A stretch of DNA of 64,000 nt from Herpetosiphon geysericola. GTDB lineage: Bacteria > Chloroflexota > Chloroflexia > Chloroflexales > Herpetosiphonaceae. The notes beneath the pieces were generated by a model. That model saw only the letters and a program-made list of their open reading frames with translations. It was not told the DNA's origin and ran no database searches. The number at the start of each line of letters is the position of its first letter. Position 1 is the stretch's first letter. Shown in pieces: positions 1-6,838 of the stretch. The stretch spans positions 1-64,000 of the forward strand of contig NZ_LGKP01000002.1 of the NCBI RefSeq assembly GCF_001306135.1. Reading direction: 5' to 3'. The translations under genes and the position numbers were made by a program.

Positions 1-126
1 GGTGGCCACGCGATTTGAGAAACTGGCCCTGAACTATCTCGGATTCGTCCATCTGGCGATGATTCAACGCTTGGTGCGTATCCTTGCACCAGCGACATCG
101 GTATCCTGAATTATCAGACAGAGCCT
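1..126 (+). mobile_element. Right end of an IS5-type insertion sequence
   Basis: The first 109 bases encode the C-terminal tail of an IS5-like transposase, and the following 15-20 bases would be the right terminal inverted repeat. The insertion boundary is placed near 126 because the minus-strand Hsp70-like reading frame loses sense there and runs into the element. The exact end, the target duplication and the left end cannot be fixed because the rest of the element is outside the window. Confidence 0.6.
2..109 (+). CDS. IS5-family transposase, C-terminal fragment (cut by window start)
   Basis: Thirty-five codons are open from the window edge to a TGA at 107-109. The peptide VATRFEKLALNYLGFVHLA, followed by a basic hydrophobic tail, resembles the extreme C-terminus of DDE transposases of the IS5 group, where an R-[YF]-[DE]-K-L-A-x-N-[YF] motif follows the catalytic Glu helix and precedes a short helix. 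Catalytic residues are not in view. The reading sense is from outside the window towards the right. The family call rests on this one motif. Confidence 0.6.
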   Translation: MATRFEKLALNYLGFVHLAMIQRLVRILAPATSVS

Positions 127-254
127 ACTGATGGATGTGGTTTGCCAAGATGTGTTAAGCTGGCAGGCACCATCTTTCTCGATTCAAAATCTTGTTGAAT
201 CAATGTGATTAAACTACTGGTCGTACCAAAATCTAAGCCGAATGTTGCAGCCAT
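114..254 (-). pseudogene. Hsp70/DnaK-like protein, N-terminal remnant interrupted by an IS
   Basis: An ATG at 254 opens a frame whose product begins MAATFGLDFGTTSSLITLIQ, the first phosphate loop (D-x-G-T-T) of actin/Hsp70-fold ATPases. It later reads LGKPHPSVGSV, matching the 'kP.PSV' strand seen in Hsp70-like proteins. After about 43 codons the frame enters the IS end and stops at 114-116. The start overlaps the stop of the upstream coiled-coil gene by 22 bases, which suggests translational coupling. The rest of the gene, if kept, lies beyond the IS outside the window. It differs from the true dnaK at 34219, so it is an accessory Hsp70. Confidence 0.65.
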
Positions 255-1207
255 TGTAATTCCCTTTCTACAAGCTGTAGAAGATTGTTTAATCGCTCTT
301 CAACAACTTCCAATCGCTTAGGATCTGCTTGAATTGCTTCAATACTCGTAGTTAACCAACGTATCATTTGGCCTTGTAATACACCAGAAAAGTGCTCTCG
401 TAATTCATTAGTTTTATATAAAAAAGATGCCTTCATACTATTAATATCATTTTCTAGATTATTTTTCTCTACCTCTAAATTTGTTACTTTATTTTCAAGA
501 TTATTGATTGTTGAATTTAATTCATTTATTGAATTAATATACTTATTATTCTGATCATATAGATAATTTGCTTTATTTATTAAAGCATTTGATTTATCAT
601 TGATTGAACTAATATAATCAGATAAATAACTTGATGATTCGGGATTAATAGTGAAATATGTTACTATATCTATAAGGTTATTATATGCATACTTTGAATT
701 TGAGATTTCTTTGATTATGTATAAGTATTCATTTTCGTTTATTAGTTTATTTAATAAACTGTAATATAAATATATAGTTATAGTATTTATATTATAATCT
801 TTATTATTTATGAAATTTCTAATTTTGGTTGATAATGAAATAATATCTCTGAAATCAATAATAGATATTATATTATCTCGTTCAATCATATATTCTACAC
901 ATTCTGTTAGTAGTTTATTGATCTCAGGGATATTTTTTGTTTTATTTAAAAGTAAAAGAAATTTGTTTGTATATTCTGTTTTTTTAATAATGCACTCAAT
1001 AAATTCATTTCTTTCCTCAATACTCATCTGAATTGGTTTTCTAGTTTTTTTAATTATAAGTTTGTTCGTGATTTTATCACGAGTTTTATTAGAATCATAT
1101 TGAATATATTCAATAAATTGATCAATGTCTCTTTTAACCGTAGTGATAAATTCAATCCAAGGAGATTTTGGTTTTGCCGATTTTAGTGTTGAACTATCTT
1201 TTTGCAT
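233..1207 (-). CDS. A+T-rich coiled-coil protein upstream of an Hsp70-like gene; possible GrpE-like C-terminus
   Basis: This 324-residue protein has no signal peptide or membrane segment. Residues 1-200 are helix-rich and full of Asn, Ile and Lys. Residues about 205-265 form a heptad-rich coiled coil (SINELNSTINNLENKV and onward). The last 60 residues (ELREHFSGVLQGQMIRWLTT onward) are more normal in composition and amphipathic. A long coiled coil followed by a helical domain just upstream of an Hsp70-like gene recalls the layout of GrpE nucleotide exchange factors, but this is inference only and no signature residue is decisive. An AAGGAA element lies about eight bases before the ATG. It is the middle gene of a minus-strand operon, 36 bases after the zinc-finger gene. 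Base composition is very low in G+C (13 of 60 in 661-720), a sign of transfer. Confidence 0.7.
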   Translation of the reverse strand: MQKDSSTLKSAKPKSPWIEFITTVKRDIDQFIEYIQYDSNKTRDKITNKLIIKKTRKPIQMSIEERNEFIECIIKKTEYTNKFLLLLNKTKNIPEINKLLTECVEYMIERDNIISIIDFRDIISLSTKIRNFINNKDYNINTITIYLYYSLLNKLINENEYLYIIKEISNSKYAYNNLIDIVTYFTINPESSSYLSDYISSINDKSNALINKANYLYDQNNKYINSINELNSTINNLENKVTNLEVEKNNLENDINSMKASFLYKTNELREHFSGVLQGQMIRWLTTSIEAIQADPKRLEVVEERLNNLLQLVERELQWLQHSA

Positions 1208-1243
1208 ATCATTATTCCTTATGTAAATTTGAAGAAGGGATTA

Positions 1244-2332
1244 TCAATATTGTAACCTATTTCTGTGAATCTCTGCTTTTGAATCTTGATGACTCCTTTC
1301 ATAATAGGACAAACAGATTAGATGCAATTTTCTTGCATCTTGGTTGCTAACGAGATTATTAGAACTTCTGAATAATATATCTTCCAATTTATCAATGTCA
1401 ATATTATTTTCTGAGTAATATAATTTATTACAAGAATCAATAACTAGTTTAGTGAGAGTATCAATTGGACATATATTTAAAGATACATTTGCCTGACTTC
1501 TCGGACAAGTACTATGAAATGTATTTATCTCTTTTTTTCTAAACATTTCTAAAGCTATTTCTAATTCTAGTAAATTTGTTTTCATCTTTGCATTAAAAAT
1601 ATTCAGATTTAATCTAATAGCATTCGCTATAATATTTGGGATAGTTCTGTTGTATTTTTTTAGAATGTTTAATGATGAACGCATTTTTTCATCAAAATCA
1701 CCAAAATTAAATGATGATCTTCTATTTTTGGGATTATCCTTCATAACAATTCCTAAAGCATAATTAGCAAGAGCATTCTTGTAGTCTAAATATTTTGAAT
1801 CAAAATTAGATTCTTCCATGAAATAATGTATATAATCATGATTTAATTGATCAATAGCTAGTTTGTCTATAAATATTTTATCAATTTCATTAAGAATGTC
1901 ATCATTCATGATTTTGAATTCTATAAAATATTTTTGAATAGCATTAGGTTTATTTATTAATGTAATAATAATTACACAATCTCTTTCTTTGGAAAAGATA
2001 GATTTTAATTCTTGAATTGATATATCTTTTAGTAAACGATTATTATATTGTATTTGACATGACGAAGTATTCAATATCTCTATTGCATTAAATGATATGG
2101 GTCTTGTAATAATCTTTTTGCTAGTTATCTCTTTATCATGAATTATTAGCTTAGGAAGTTGTAGTGGATGCTCTAAATTAATATGAGCTTCACGTTCCCT
2201 TGAAGTATTGAATAAACGACCACATGTAGGGCAGGCAAATTGATGAGGTACTTTATGATCATCTTTAGCTACGATATGATTTTCCCAAAAGCGCTCAACA
2301 TCATCTTCAAGTCTCCAGCCTAATGTTGGCAT
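1244..2332 (-). CDS. C2H2 zinc-finger protein of unknown function, first gene of the A+T-rich operon
   Basis: The frame is open further upstream, to 2584, but the ATG at 2332 has a strong AAAGGAG five bases before it and lies downstream of a good promoter, so a 362-residue product is called. Residues 34-55 form a canonical C2H2 finger: Cys34 and Cys37, twelve residues, then His50 and His55. The finger follows an acidic/aromatic N-terminus (MPTLGWRLEDDVERFW). The rest is Ile/Asn-rich, apparently helical, and matches nothing I recognise. Single C2H2 fingers are uncommon in bacteria, where they bind DNA or protein partners. Linkage to a coiled-coil protein and an Hsp70-like ATPase suggests a substrate-recognition role, but this is inference. 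Confidence 0.7.
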   Translation of the reverse strand: MPTLGWRLEDDVERFWENHIVAKDDHKVPHQFACPTCGRLFNTSREREAHINLEHPLQLPKLIIHDKEITSKKIITRPISFNAIEILNTSSCQIQYNNRLLKDISIQELKSIFSKERDCVIIITLINKPNAIQKYFIEFKIMNDDILNEIDKIFIDKLAIDQLNHDYIHYFMEESNFDSKYLDYKNALANYALGIVMKDNPKNRRSSFNFGDFDEKMRSSLNILKKYNRTIPNIIANAIRLNLNIFNAKMKTNLLELEIALEMFRKKEINTFHSTCPRSQANVSLNICPIDTLTKLVIDSCNKLYYSENNIDIDKLEDILFRSSNNLVSNQDARKLHLICLSYYERSHQDSKAEIHRNRLQY

Positions 2333-2389
2333 CTTTACTCCTTTATAAATATACATATATTCTGGTAAATTATTGATATTATGTTCTTT

Positions 2390-2418
2390 AATATAAGGAA
2401 AATGCAATGAGAATTCAA
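2390..2418 (-). promoter_or_regulatory. Sigma-70-type promoter of the zinc-finger/coiled-coil/Hsp70-like operon
   Basis: Read on the minus strand, TTGAAT (2413-2418) and TATATT (2390-2395) are separated by exactly 17 bases. Transcription would start near 2383, about 50 bases before the ATG at 2332. The promoter lies just past the htrA terminator, so the island has its own transcription unit. Confidence 0.6.
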
Positions 2419-2430
2419 TACCTAAAAACA

Positions 2431-2466
2431 TCGGGCGGGTGCTATCAGTCGATTGCACCCGCCCGA
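2431..2466 (-). terminator. Intrinsic terminator of htrA
   Basis: A perfect 12-bp inverted repeat (TCGGGCGGGTGC at 2431-2442 and its complement at 2455-2466) encloses a 12-base loop and is followed on the minus strand by a GTTTTT run. It lies downstream of htrA and marks the boundary between normal-composition sequence and the A+T-rich island. Confidence 0.85.
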
Positions 2467-2590
2467 GTTTGCTGTGTGGAGAGGTCTGGCATAAGGGAAA
2501 CCGTGCAGCCTGCAAAAAAGATACGGCTCGCGATCCAGATCTTTGAAATATCCCCCCAAGGGGTGATAAAATTGGGCTAACCACTCCGTT

Positions 2591-3805
2591 TTAAGGGCGT
2601 GCCCCCAAGATTACCTCGACTGTTTGCTCTTGATCATCGCGAATAATCGTCAAATTAACTTTATCGCCAACCCGCGAATCGTTGATATGGGCAATCAGAT
2701 CGTCGCTTGAGCGAATACGTTCGCCATTGAAGGCGGTCACAATATCGCTATCAATAATCAATTCAGCGCCTTCAACTTGGATGCTGTTTGTGCCCAAGCG
2801 AATGCCTGCTTGATCAGCGGGGCCATCGACAACGACATTGGTGACGAGTGCACCTTGGTTAACTGGCAATTTCAATTCTTCCGCCAATTGGGCGCTAATC
2901 GTGAGCATGCTCACGCCCAAATAGGCCGAATCGTGCTTGCCTGTTTTAATCAGATCTTCAACAATGATTTTGACCGTATTTGCAGGTACGGCGTAGCCAA
3001 CCCCTGCAAAGGCTGGAGCTGCCGTCGGGTCGCTGACCCGAATTGCGGTGTTGATGCCAATCACTTCGCCGTTGCTGTTGAGCAACGGGCCGCCGCTATT
3101 GCCAGGGTTAATGGCCGCGTCGGTCTGAATGATGCGGCTGATCCGAAATTGGCCGCCATTGGCTAGGGTGCGCCCAGGCAACGAACGCCCTTCGACAGCG
3201 CTGACAATCCCCAAGGTCATCGTATTTTGCAAGCCAAAAGGATTGCCAATCGCAATCGTATCTTGGCCAACTTGAACCTCGCGTGAGTTGCCAAAAACCA
3301 TCGGCGCGATGCTGCTTACTTCCTCGGCCTCAACCTTAATCACCGCAATATCGTTATCTTGATCAGCGCCGCGCAAGGTTGCTGGCACTTGGCGGCCATC
3401 GGAGAAGGTGACAAAAATGCGGGTAGCACCTTCGATGACATGGTTGTTGGTGGCGATATGGCCTTGATCATCGACCAAAAAGCCTGAGCCAAGCGCTTCT
3501 TGGGTCACTTCTTGGCTGCTTTCGCCAGCAACTTCGGTGTCGATACTGACGACAGCAGGCCCAACCCGCTTGTACAAATCGATGCGGGCTTGCTCATCGC
3601 TAAGATCATTGCTTGGGTTGGGATTAACCGAACTGGCTGCAACTGGCGTTGGATCAGCTGACAGAGTTGGCTTGAGATTTGTACTTTGCTCAGGAGTCGC
3701 TTGTTCGCTCGGAGCAAAAATCCAAATTAAGATACTGCCCAGGATACAAAGCCCTAGTGGAATAAGAAATGCTGGAATCAAAACACGCATGCTGCGTTGC
3801 TTCAT
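2591..3805 (-). CDS. htrA: HtrA/DegP-type membrane-anchored serine protease with PDZ domain
   Basis: The protein degrades or refolds damaged extracytoplasmic proteins. The ATG at 3805 is preferred over the one at 3814 because AAAGGA lies eight bases before it, giving 404 residues. An N-terminal membrane segment (about residues 9-30) is followed by a Ser/Pro/Thr linker. The S1C trypsin-fold domain carries His122 (ATNNHVIEGA), Asp152 (DQDNDIAVIK) and Ser237 in the classic NPGNSGGPLL. One PDZ domain covers about residues 300-390 (AYLGVSM and DQAGIRLG). It is monocistronic and ends at the terminator at 2431-2466. Domain order and length are typical of single-PDZ HtrA proteins. Confidence 0.95.
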   Translation of the reverse strand: MKQRSMRVLIPAFLIPLGLCILGSILIWIFAPSEQATPEQSTNLKPTLSADPTPVAASSVNPNPSNDLSDEQARIDLYKRVGPAVVSIDTEVAGESSQEVTQEALGSGFLVDDQGHIATNNHVIEGATRIFVTFSDGRQVPATLRGADQDNDIAVIKVEAEEVSSIAPMVFGNSREVQVGQDTIAIGNPFGLQNTMTLGIVSAVEGRSLPGRTLANGGQFRISRIIQTDAAINPGNSGGPLLNSNGEVIGINTAIRVSDPTAAPAFAGVGYAVPANTVKIIVEDLIKTGKHDSAYLGVSMLTISAQLAEELKLPVNQGALVTNVVVDGPADQAGIRLGTNSIQVEGAELIIDSDIVTAFNGERIRSSDDLIAHINDSRVGDKVNLTIIRDDQEQTVEVILGARP

Positions 3806-3881
3806 GCAAAACATCCTTTCTGCATAATCACCGAAAATGGTGTAGGCTGCATGCTATAATTTTATCGCAAAATTTATTTGT

Positions 3882-3912
3882 GGGGGTCAGGGATTAGGGG
3901 TCAGGGATCGGG
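3882..3912. repeat. Short tandem 'GGGGTCAGGGAT' repeat
   Basis: Two degenerate copies of a 12-base unit (GGGGTCAGGGAT) lie between the divergent htrA and penicillin-binding protein genes. The same unit recurs at 18791-18810 and 60031-60055, so it belongs to a dispersed family of short periodic repeats. Confidence 0.7.
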
Positions 3913-3965
3913 AATATGCTGATTTTAGCCAGCCCCATTGCCCAGCGACCAGTCCCCAAACGACT

Positions 3966-6773
3966 ATGGCACAATCAAACAGCGATCAACCACAATTAAC
4001 TGCTCGGCAGGAACGGCGTTCGGCGCGGGCTGCTCGTCGTCAAGCGCGCCCATGGTGGCTCAAAGCACTGATTCTTTTGGTGCAACTGCTGCTGATTGGG
4101 GTCTTTTGCATCCTTGCCGCTAGCTTGGGTGGCTATTGGTATTTTAGCCGCAATTTGCCGTCGATTGATAATTTGGGCACCCATCGCGCCTTTGAAACTA
4201 CCAAACTCTATGCCCGCGATGGCACAACTTTGCTGTATGAGATTTTCGATCCTAACGCTGGCCAACGTACAGTCGTACCATTCAGCGCGTTCTCCGAGTA
4301 TCTTAAACAGGCCACGATTGCGGTCGAAGATAGTAATTTTTATACTAATCCTGGGGTCAATTTGCCTTCGATTGCCCGGGCAGCGTTGGCCAATTTGACC
4401 GACCAAGAAACTGGCCAAGGCGGCGCTTCGACGATTACCCAGCAATTGGTGCGCAATGTGTTGCTTTCGCCAGAAGAACGCGGCCAGCAAACGCCCAAGC
4501 GCAAAATTCGCGAGGCAATTTTGGCCTACCAAATTAGCCAACGCTATTCCAAAGATCAAATTTTGGCCTTGTATTTGAACGAAATTCCCTATGGCAATAA
4601 TGCCTATGGTGCTGAGGCTGCTGCCCAAGCCTATTTTGGGGTTAGCGTGAGCGATTTAAGCTTGGCCCAAGCAGCGATGTTGGCAGGCTTGCCCCAATCA
4701 CCATCGCAACTTGATCCCTTGGTCAATGCAGATGCCGCCAAACAACGCCAAGAGATCGTTCTGGCGGCGATGGTGCGCAACAACACGATCACCCAGCAAC
4801 AAGCAGAACAAGCGTTTGCTGAAGTTCTGTATGTTAAGCCGTCGCAAGTGAATTTGACTGCACCGCACTTTGTGTTTTATGTGCGCCAATTGCTTGAAGC
4901 GCGTTACGGCCCAGAATTGCTCTATCGGGGCGGCTTGCGAGTGACCACGACGCTTGATCCGCAATGGCAGGCAACCGCTCAGCAAGAGGTGCAGCAACGG
5001 GTCAGCGAAATTACGGCGCAAAACGCAACCAACGGTGCGGTGGTGATGCTTGATCGCAAAACCAACCAAGTCTTGGCGATGGTCGGCTCGGCTGATTACA
5101 ACAATGCGGCGATTGATGGCCAAGTGAATGTGGCCTTAGCTGAACGTCAACCAGGCTCGGCGCTCAAACCGTTTGTCTATGCGGCGGCGATGATGCGCGA
5201 TTGGACTGCGGCCAGCGTGCTTTGGGATGTACCAACCGAATATCGCTTTGCTGGGGGCGAGGTGTATGCGCCCAAAAATTATGATCGTAATTTTCATGGG
5301 CCGGTTTCGATTCGAGTTGCCCTAGCCAATTCATTCAACGTGCCAGCGGTCAAAACCCTTGATCATGTTGGCATTGACGAGTTTTTGCGCTTGATGCAGC
5401 GGGTTGGCATCAGCACCCTCGATGATCGCCCACGCTATGGTTTATCGTTGGCGCTTGGCGGCGGCGAAGTAACCCTGATGGAATTGACCACTGCCTATAG
5501 CGTGTTTGCCAACGAGGGCAATTATCGACCTGCCTCAACCATTTTGAAGGTGGTCAATACGCGCGGCGAAGTGCTCGAAGCTTGGAGCGAACCACCAAGC
5601 CAACCAGCCTTGGGGCCAGATGGCAATGGGTTGGCGTTTATCGTTTCAAGTATGCTAAGCGATAACCAAGCCCGCGAATGGATGTTTGGGCCAGACAATG
5701 CCATGGAATTGCCCAACGATCGGCCTGCGGCGGTCAAAACCGGCACGACCGACGACGACCGCGATAGTTGGACGGTTGGCTATACGCCGAGTGTGGTGAT
5801 TGGCGCGTGGGTTGGCAATAGCGACAACAGCCCAATGGATGCAGTGCCTGGTTCGTTTGGCGCTGCCGTGATTTGGAATCGTTTGATGACCAAGTTTCAC
5901 GAAGGCTTGCCAATCGAGCAATTTACGCCGCCAGCGAATGTTTCCGAGCACGAAGTTTGTATTCCAACTGGCACCAAACCATCGAAAGCCTGCCCTAACA
6001 TTCGCAGCGAATATTTTGTCAATGGCACTGAGCCAGTTGAAACCGAAAATGTGTATCGCACAATTCGGGTTGGGCCAAGTGGCGATTGTGTGGCCTTGCC
6101 CGACCAGCCAGGCGAAGATCGGGTCTTTGCAATCTATCCCGATGAGGCTGGCAATTGGGGCGAGACTGGCGGCTTGGGCACTCCGCCAACCAAGCCTTGC
6201 GCTTTGGTGAACCCAACCAATGCAGGCAACGCCAATGTGCCAATTGCCTTGATCGAGCCAACAGACGGTGCAGCCTTAGCCGCGCCAATTCGAATTCGCG
6301 GCAGCGCTGCTGGCGATTACACGGTTGCTTGGGGCACTGGTGCGAATCCCAGCAGCTGGACGACGATTATCGAAGGCTTTGGCGGCATTTCCAATGGCTT
6401 GTTGGCAATTTGGAATGCTGATGGCTTGCCCGAAGGTCAATACAGTTTACGTTTGTTGGTCAAGCAAAGCAACGGCATGAACGAGCAACGAGTTACGATC
6501 TATCTTGATCGAACTGCGCCAACGATTAGCATCACGGTGCCAGCCACGGCCTTGCGCGGCCAATCGGTGCAGTTTCAAGCCAATGCCCAAGATGATCGGC
6601 AGCTTGCCAAGGTTGAGTGGACAGTTAATGGCGAGGTGTTTATGCGCGAGCAAGCGCCGTATAGTCTTGATTTCAGCCCAACCCAGGCTGGTACCTATCG
6701 CGTTGTGGCCACGGCAATTGATCAAGCTGGCAATCGCACAACCAGCAGCGTCAGTGTATTGAGCGTGAAATAA
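3966..6773 (+). CDS. Bifunctional class A penicillin-binding protein (transglycosylase/transpeptidase) with C-terminal Ig-like region
   Basis: It polymerises and cross-links peptidoglycan at the outer face of the membrane. The 935 residues comprise a basic cytoplasmic tip, one membrane helix (about 33-58), and a GT51 transglycosylase domain with catalytic Glu121 in VEDSNFYTNPG and the GGASTITQQLVRN motif. The transpeptidase domain follows, with Ser398-x-x-Lys401 (GSALKPF), Ser456-Phe-Asn458 and KTG at 591-593. After about residue 650 comes a Cys-containing linker and two beta-rich, Ig-like stretches (about 750-935), which makes it longer than the common PBP1a. The GT51 motif differs from the textbook EDxxFxxHxG by Asn in place of His. 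No clear Shine-Dalgarno precedes the ATG; no better in-frame start is visible. Confidence 0.93.
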   Translation: MAQSNSDQPQLTARQERRSARAARRQARPWWLKALILLVQLLLIGVFCILAASLGGYWYFSRNLPSIDNLGTHRAFETTKLYARDGTTLLYEIFDPNAGQRTVVPFSAFSEYLKQATIAVEDSNFYTNPGVNLPSIARAALANLTDQETGQGGASTITQQLVRNVLLSPEERGQQTPKRKIREAILAYQISQRYSKDQILALYLNEIPYGNNAYGAEAAAQAYFGVSVSDLSLAQAAMLAGLPQSPSQLDPLVNADAAKQRQEIVLAAMVRNNTITQQQAEQAFAEVLYVKPSQVNLTAPHFVFYVRQLLEARYGPELLYRGGLRVTTTLDPQWQATAQQEVQQRVSEITAQNATNGAVVMLDRKTNQVLAMVGSADYNNAAIDGQVNVALAERQPGSALKPFVYAAAMMRDWTAASVLWDVPTEYRFAGGEVYAPKNYDRNFHGPVSIRVALANSFNVPAVKTLDHVGIDEFLRLMQRVGISTLDDRPRYGLSLALGGGEVTLMELTTAYSVFANEGNYRPASTILKVVNTRGEVLEAWSEPPSQPALGPDGNGLAFIVSSMLSDNQAREWMFGPDNAMELPNDRPAAVKTGTTDDDRDSWTVGYTPSVVIGAWVGNSDNSPMDAVPGSFGAAVIWNRLMTKFHEGLPIEQFTPPANVSEHEVCIPTGTKPSKACPNIRSEYFVNGTEPVETENVYRTIRVGPSGDCVALPDQPGEDRVFAIYPDEAGNWGETGGLGTPPTKPCALVNPTNAGNANVPIALIEPTDGAALAAPIRIRGSAAGDYTVAWGTGANPSSWTTIIEGFGGISNGLLAIWNADGLPEGQYSLRLLVKQSNGMNEQRVTIYLDRTAPTISITVPATALRGQSVQFQANAQDDRQLAKVEWTVNGEVFMREQAPYSLDFSPTQAGTYRVVATAIDQAGNRTTSSVSVLSVK

Positions 6774-6784
6774 GTTCTTAACTA

Positions 6785-6824
6785 AAAAATGCTGCTGAAT
6801 GTTTTTGCATTCAGCAGCATTTTT
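6785..6824. terminator. Bidirectional terminator between the PBP gene and dinG
   Basis: A perfect 17-bp stem (AAAAATGCTGCTGAATG at 6785-6801 and its complement at 6808-6824) closes a 6-base loop, with an A-run before and a T-run after. It can therefore terminate both convergent genes. Confidence 0.9.
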
Positions 6825-6838
6825 GCTTGCATTGAAAT

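Noticed and set aside
2333-2584. N-terminal extension (84 residues) of the C2H2 protein
   Set aside because: It spans the htrA terminator hairpin and the island promoter, and the inner ATG at 2332 has a strong Shine-Dalgarno.
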